A stretch of DNA of 17,651 bases, from NCBI RefSeq assembly GCF_000159955.1, contig NZ_GG696000.1:1-17651 (forward strand). The letters run 5' to 3'. The notes beneath the pieces were generated by a model. The model saw only the letters and a list, made by a program, of their open reading frames with translations, was not told where the DNA came from and did not search any database. This document shows positions 15,980 through 17,651 of this stretch, piece after piece. Origin of the DNA: Paenibacillus sp. oral taxon 786 str. D14. GTDB taxonomy: Bacteria > Bacillota > Bacilli > Paenibacillales > Paenibacillaceae. The translations under genes were made by a program, and so were the position numbers. Numbering within the stretch: position 1 is the first letter of the stretch; each line of letters opens with the position of its first letter.

Positions 15980-16035
15980 TCCGAAGTCCAAAGAAGAGTG
16001 AGTTATATCCTCGTTCTTCTGTCTCGGTCCTCTTT
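15973..16035 (-). promoter_or_regulatory. Antiterminator hairpin in the panB leader
   Basis: On the minus strand AAAGAGGACCGA (16035-16024) pairs with TCGGACCTTTTT (15984-15973): twelve positions with one A/A mismatch and one G-U pair. Inside it lie AGAAGA/TCTTCT and GAG/CTC helices around a GATATAA loop. The 3' arm consumes CCTTTTT, which is the 5' arm of the terminator at 15949-15979, so the two folds exclude each other. Confidence 0.65.
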
Positions 16036-16039
16036 CGGC

Positions 16040-16117
16040 TCAGAGCAGAATCCAACGCAACTTGATTTGTGGTCGTTCAAAAAGTCGGCCGACGGTTTGA
16101 ACTTTCACCACATTCAT
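16040..16117 (-). CDS. Possible 25-codon leader peptide upstream of panB
   Basis: A short reading frame, ATG at 16117 to TGA at 16040, encoding MNVVKVQTVGRLFER then PQIKLRWILL. GGAGG at 16123-16119 is close to the ATG but well spaced for in-frame GTG starts at 16111 or 16108. Four of the first nine residues are valine, and ten of 25 are Val, Leu or Ile. The stop is five bases before the antiterminator 5' arm, so a ribosome finishing the ORF would cover that arm. The GGAGG is partly held in a CTCCG/CGGAG hairpin (16138-16120). It overlaps a second hairpin (16112-16068). I see no direct proof of translation, and it could be a chance ORF in a structured RNA. Confidence 0.35.
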   Translation of the reverse strand: MNVVKVQTVGRLFERPQIKLRWILL

Positions 16118-16138
16118 ACCTCCGACAAGCAACCGGAG
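16068..16138 (-). ncRNA. Structured 5' leader hairpins upstream of panBCD
   Basis: Two hairpins fold in the proximal leader. The first is CTCCG/CGGAG (16138-16134 with 16124-16120) around a nine-base loop. The second is longer: TGTGGT/ACCACA, then GTTCAAA/TTTGAAC, then GTC/GAC around GGCC, with GAAA/G and CC/TT internal loops (16112-16068). Leaders of pan genes in Firmicutes are known to carry the 'pan' RNA motif; whether these hairpins belong to it I cannot test here. Confidence 0.45.
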
Positions 16139-16176
16139 TGCAGTTCAGAACGATGCCGATACCGCCTCCTGTGCTC

Positions 16177-16205
16177 AGTATAACAAATTACGTTATTTTT
16201 TTCAT
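16177..16205 (-). promoter_or_regulatory. Likely promoter of panBCD
   Basis: On the minus strand ATGAAA (16205-16200) and TATACT (16182-16177) are 17 bases apart with TG one base before the -10 (TGTTATACT). The -35 overlaps the birA stop codon. Transcription would begin near 16170, giving a leader of about 277 bases that contains the hairpins and attenuator. Confidence 0.6.
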
Positions 16206-17185
16206 CCGCCAAGTTGTACTTCTCCAGAGAATATCGTGAAATGTTTGCCATTCTGATCCAAAAGGAATAATGCGCCGCTCGAATCCAATCCGGTTGCTGT
16301 GCCTTGGAGCACCCCGTTTGGCGTATGCACGGTGATCTCTCGGCCCAACGTGACCGACAGCGCCTCCCACAAGTGGCCGATCGGTGCAAAACCTTCCTGG
16401 ATATAAAGCTCGTAAAGCTGCTCCAGCTCCTTGATCACCGCGCCGATCAAGCTTGTCCGATCAATCCGCCGCCCGCTTTCAATACATAATGAGGTCGCGA
16501 TGGTCTCCAGCTCCGGCGGAATGTCAGCAGCCGTCAGATTGACATCAATGCCAATCCCGGCGACGGCGTACCGGATCAGCTCGTCCTCCGCCGCAGACTC
16601 CACGATAATGCCGCACAGCTTACGGCCGCGGGCTAAAATATCATTTGGCCATTTGATACCGGCATCTACGCCGGTGACTTTCCGTATGGCGCGGCAAACC
16701 GCCACTGCGGTCAGCAAGGTCAACTGCGGCGCAATCGACAGCGGTTGGCGGTCGGGACGCAGTAATAGGCTCATCCACACGCCTTTGCCCGGCGGTGAAT
16801 ACCAGCGGCGACCTTGGCGCCCGCGCCCCGCCGTCTGCTCTTCGGCGAGCACAAGGGTGCCGTGAGGCGCGCCTTCCTCCGCCAGCTTGCGGACTTCTTC
16901 CTGCGTGGAGGACGTGCTGTCCAGCAGCTTCAGCCGTTGTCCAAACGTCTTCGTCCCCTGCAAGGCATGCAGCAAACCGGCATGACTCAGCTTGTCGGGC
17001 TGCCGAGTCAACCGGTATCCCCTGCGCGGGGCGGACTCAAATTCGTAGCCTTCTTCGCGCAGCTTGGCGATTTGCTTCCATACCGCCGTCCGGCTGATCG
17101 ACAGCCGGCGGCTGAGCTCCTCGCCAGATATATATTGCCCCGGATGCTCCAGCAGCATGTCAAGCAATCGGTTTGCTTCCATCAT
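16202..17185 (-). CDS. birA: Biotin protein ligase/biotin operon repressor BirA
   Basis: 327 residues, the length of the bifunctional Group II form. An N-terminal winged helix (about 1-62: ISGEELSRRLSISRTAVWKQI) gives DNA binding. The ligase core has the biotinyl-AMP loop GRGRQG (120-125), KWPNDI (178-183) and the KLCGIIVE strand, and a C-terminal SH3-like domain ends in FTIFSGEVQLGG. It activates biotin as biotinyl-AMP, attaches it to acetyl-CoA and pyruvate carboxylases, and represses biotin genes when charged. ATG 17185 (or 17182) follows GGTGGTGA and overlaps the end of cca by 26 bases. No biotin genes or BirA operator are visible here. The cca-birA-pan order matches B. subtilis. Confidence 0.96.
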   Translation of the reverse strand: MMEANRLLDMLLEHPGQYISGEELSRRLSISRTAVWKQIAKLREEGYEFESAPRRGYRLTRQPDKLSHAGLLHALQGTKTFGQRLKLLDSTSSTQEEVRKLAEEGAPHGTLVLAEEQTAGRGRQGRRWYSPPGKGVWMSLLLRPDRQPLSIAPQLTLLTAVAVCRAIRKVTGVDAGIKWPNDILARGRKLCGIIVESAAEDELIRYAVAGIGIDVNLTAADIPPELETIATSLCIESGRRIDRTSLIGAVIKELEQLYELYIQEGFAPIGHLWEALSVTLGREITVHTPNGVLQGTATGLDSSGALFLLDQNGKHFTIFSGEVQLGG

Positions 17186-17651
17186 TCTTCACCACCGTTT
17201 CCACATGTTTCAGGAGAGTTAGCCGGTCGTTGGGCAGCTCACCTGCGGCAACTGCGATCAGCAGTTGCTTCAGCAGTTCGCTAAGCCAAGGGCCGCCTTT
17301 GCGGCCGGCCGTTTGCAGCACTTCGCCGCCGCTGATGGCCAGCTCCTTCAGCGTATGTACTTGCACCTCGCGGTGCCACTGGCCCGCGCGTGCCAGGATG
17401 GCCTGGTCGGCCTGCCGCTTGGCGTCGTCGCCTATGGCCGCTTGCACCACCGCCTGCTGGCGGTGCAGCCACCGCCCGGCGGTCTCGCGGCCAAACGCGA
17501 CCTGCAGGCCGATCCAGCCGCGCCGCTGCTCGCGCTCACCTGGCGCCTCGGCCAGGATGGCTTCCCACGCTTCGTCAAAGCGGACGATCCCAGCCGCCTC
17601 TTGGGCGGTCTGGTTCGAGAACGTCCAGCTTTTGAGCAGCGGGGAAGCCGC
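17160..17651 (-). CDS. cca: CCA tRNA nucleotidyltransferase, C-terminal part (cut by window edge)
   Basis: About 163 C-terminal residues of a frame that runs off the right edge; no true start is in the window. The sequence begins AASPLLKSWTFSNQTAQEAA and ends with HTLKELAISGGEVLQTAGRKGGPWLSELL and a helical tail. That LKELAISGGEVL-x-G-x-GPW pattern is the tail domain of bacterial class II CCA-adding enzymes, which bind the tRNA elbow. The full enzyme adds or repairs the 3' CCA end of tRNAs. The catalytic domain lies outside, so activity cannot be judged. The stop is inside birA, implying translational coupling. The codons of this part are noticeably GC-rich. Confidence 0.85.
   Translation of the reverse strand, partial: AASPLLKSWTFSNQTAQEAAGIVRFDEAWEAILAEAPGEREQRRGWIGLQVAFGRETAGRWLHRQQAVVQAAIGDDAKRQADQAILARAGQWHREVQVHTLKELAISGGEVLQTAGRKGGPWLSELLKQLLIAVAAGELPNDRLTLLKHVETVVKNDGSKPIA

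Noticed and set aside
15894..16175. T-box riboswitch before panB
   Set aside because: There is a terminator/antiterminator pair, but I find no T-box bulge sequence (UGGN with flanking ACC) and no recognisable Stem I specifier loop.

Overview
The window reads as a chromosomal housekeeping segment of a Paenibacillaceae-type Firmicute, most likely Paenibacillus or a close relative. The evidence is AGGAGG-like ribosome binding sites, sigma-A promoters, moderate GC, protein sequences of Bacilli type, and a gene order (cca-birA-panBCD-dinG ... ypmB ... asnS-dnaD) that matches the Bacillus subtilis cca-dnaD region as I remember it. I cannot fix the species from sequence alone. Nearly every gene lies on the minus strand, so transcription runs from right to left; the one plus-strand gene is a small DUF423 membrane protein at the left edge.

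Layout along transcription (right to left). (1) The 3' end of cca overlaps birA. (2) An approximately 300-base leader carries a promoter, several hairpins, a possible 25-codon leader ORF and an intrinsic terminator that competes with an antiterminator. It precedes panB-panC-panD, which overlap one another and make pantothenate. (3) A 417-base gap holds the pan operon terminator and four copies of a roughly 20-base repeat. A TPR-protein gene with its own terminator follows. (4) dinG (DEDDh exonuclease fused to an XPD-like helicase that keeps its four Fe-S cysteines), rex (NADH/NAD+ sensing repressor), an MTA/SAH-deaminase-type amidohydrolase and ypmB end at a terminator at about 7022-7077. (5) A two-gene unit encodes a membrane-anchored protein of unknown function, overlapping a compact FtsH-type protease that lacks the usual extracytoplasmic domain. 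Its promoter is surrounded by TGATATAC repeats, and it ends at a terminator whose stem includes the stop codon. (6) A 3-hydroxyacyl-CoA dehydrogenase gene overlaps ackA (acetate kinase), followed by asnS and dnaD and a terminator shared with the convergent DUF423 gene.

Most of the content is core metabolism and information processing. I see no phage, transposase, CRISPR array, tRNA or rRNA. The parts that go beyond standard annotation are the panB attenuator leader with its leader ORF, the compact FtsH plus coupled membrane-partner module with its repeat-decorated promoter, the small dispersed repeats at 13436-13610, and the Fe-S-competent exonuclease-DinG fusion.
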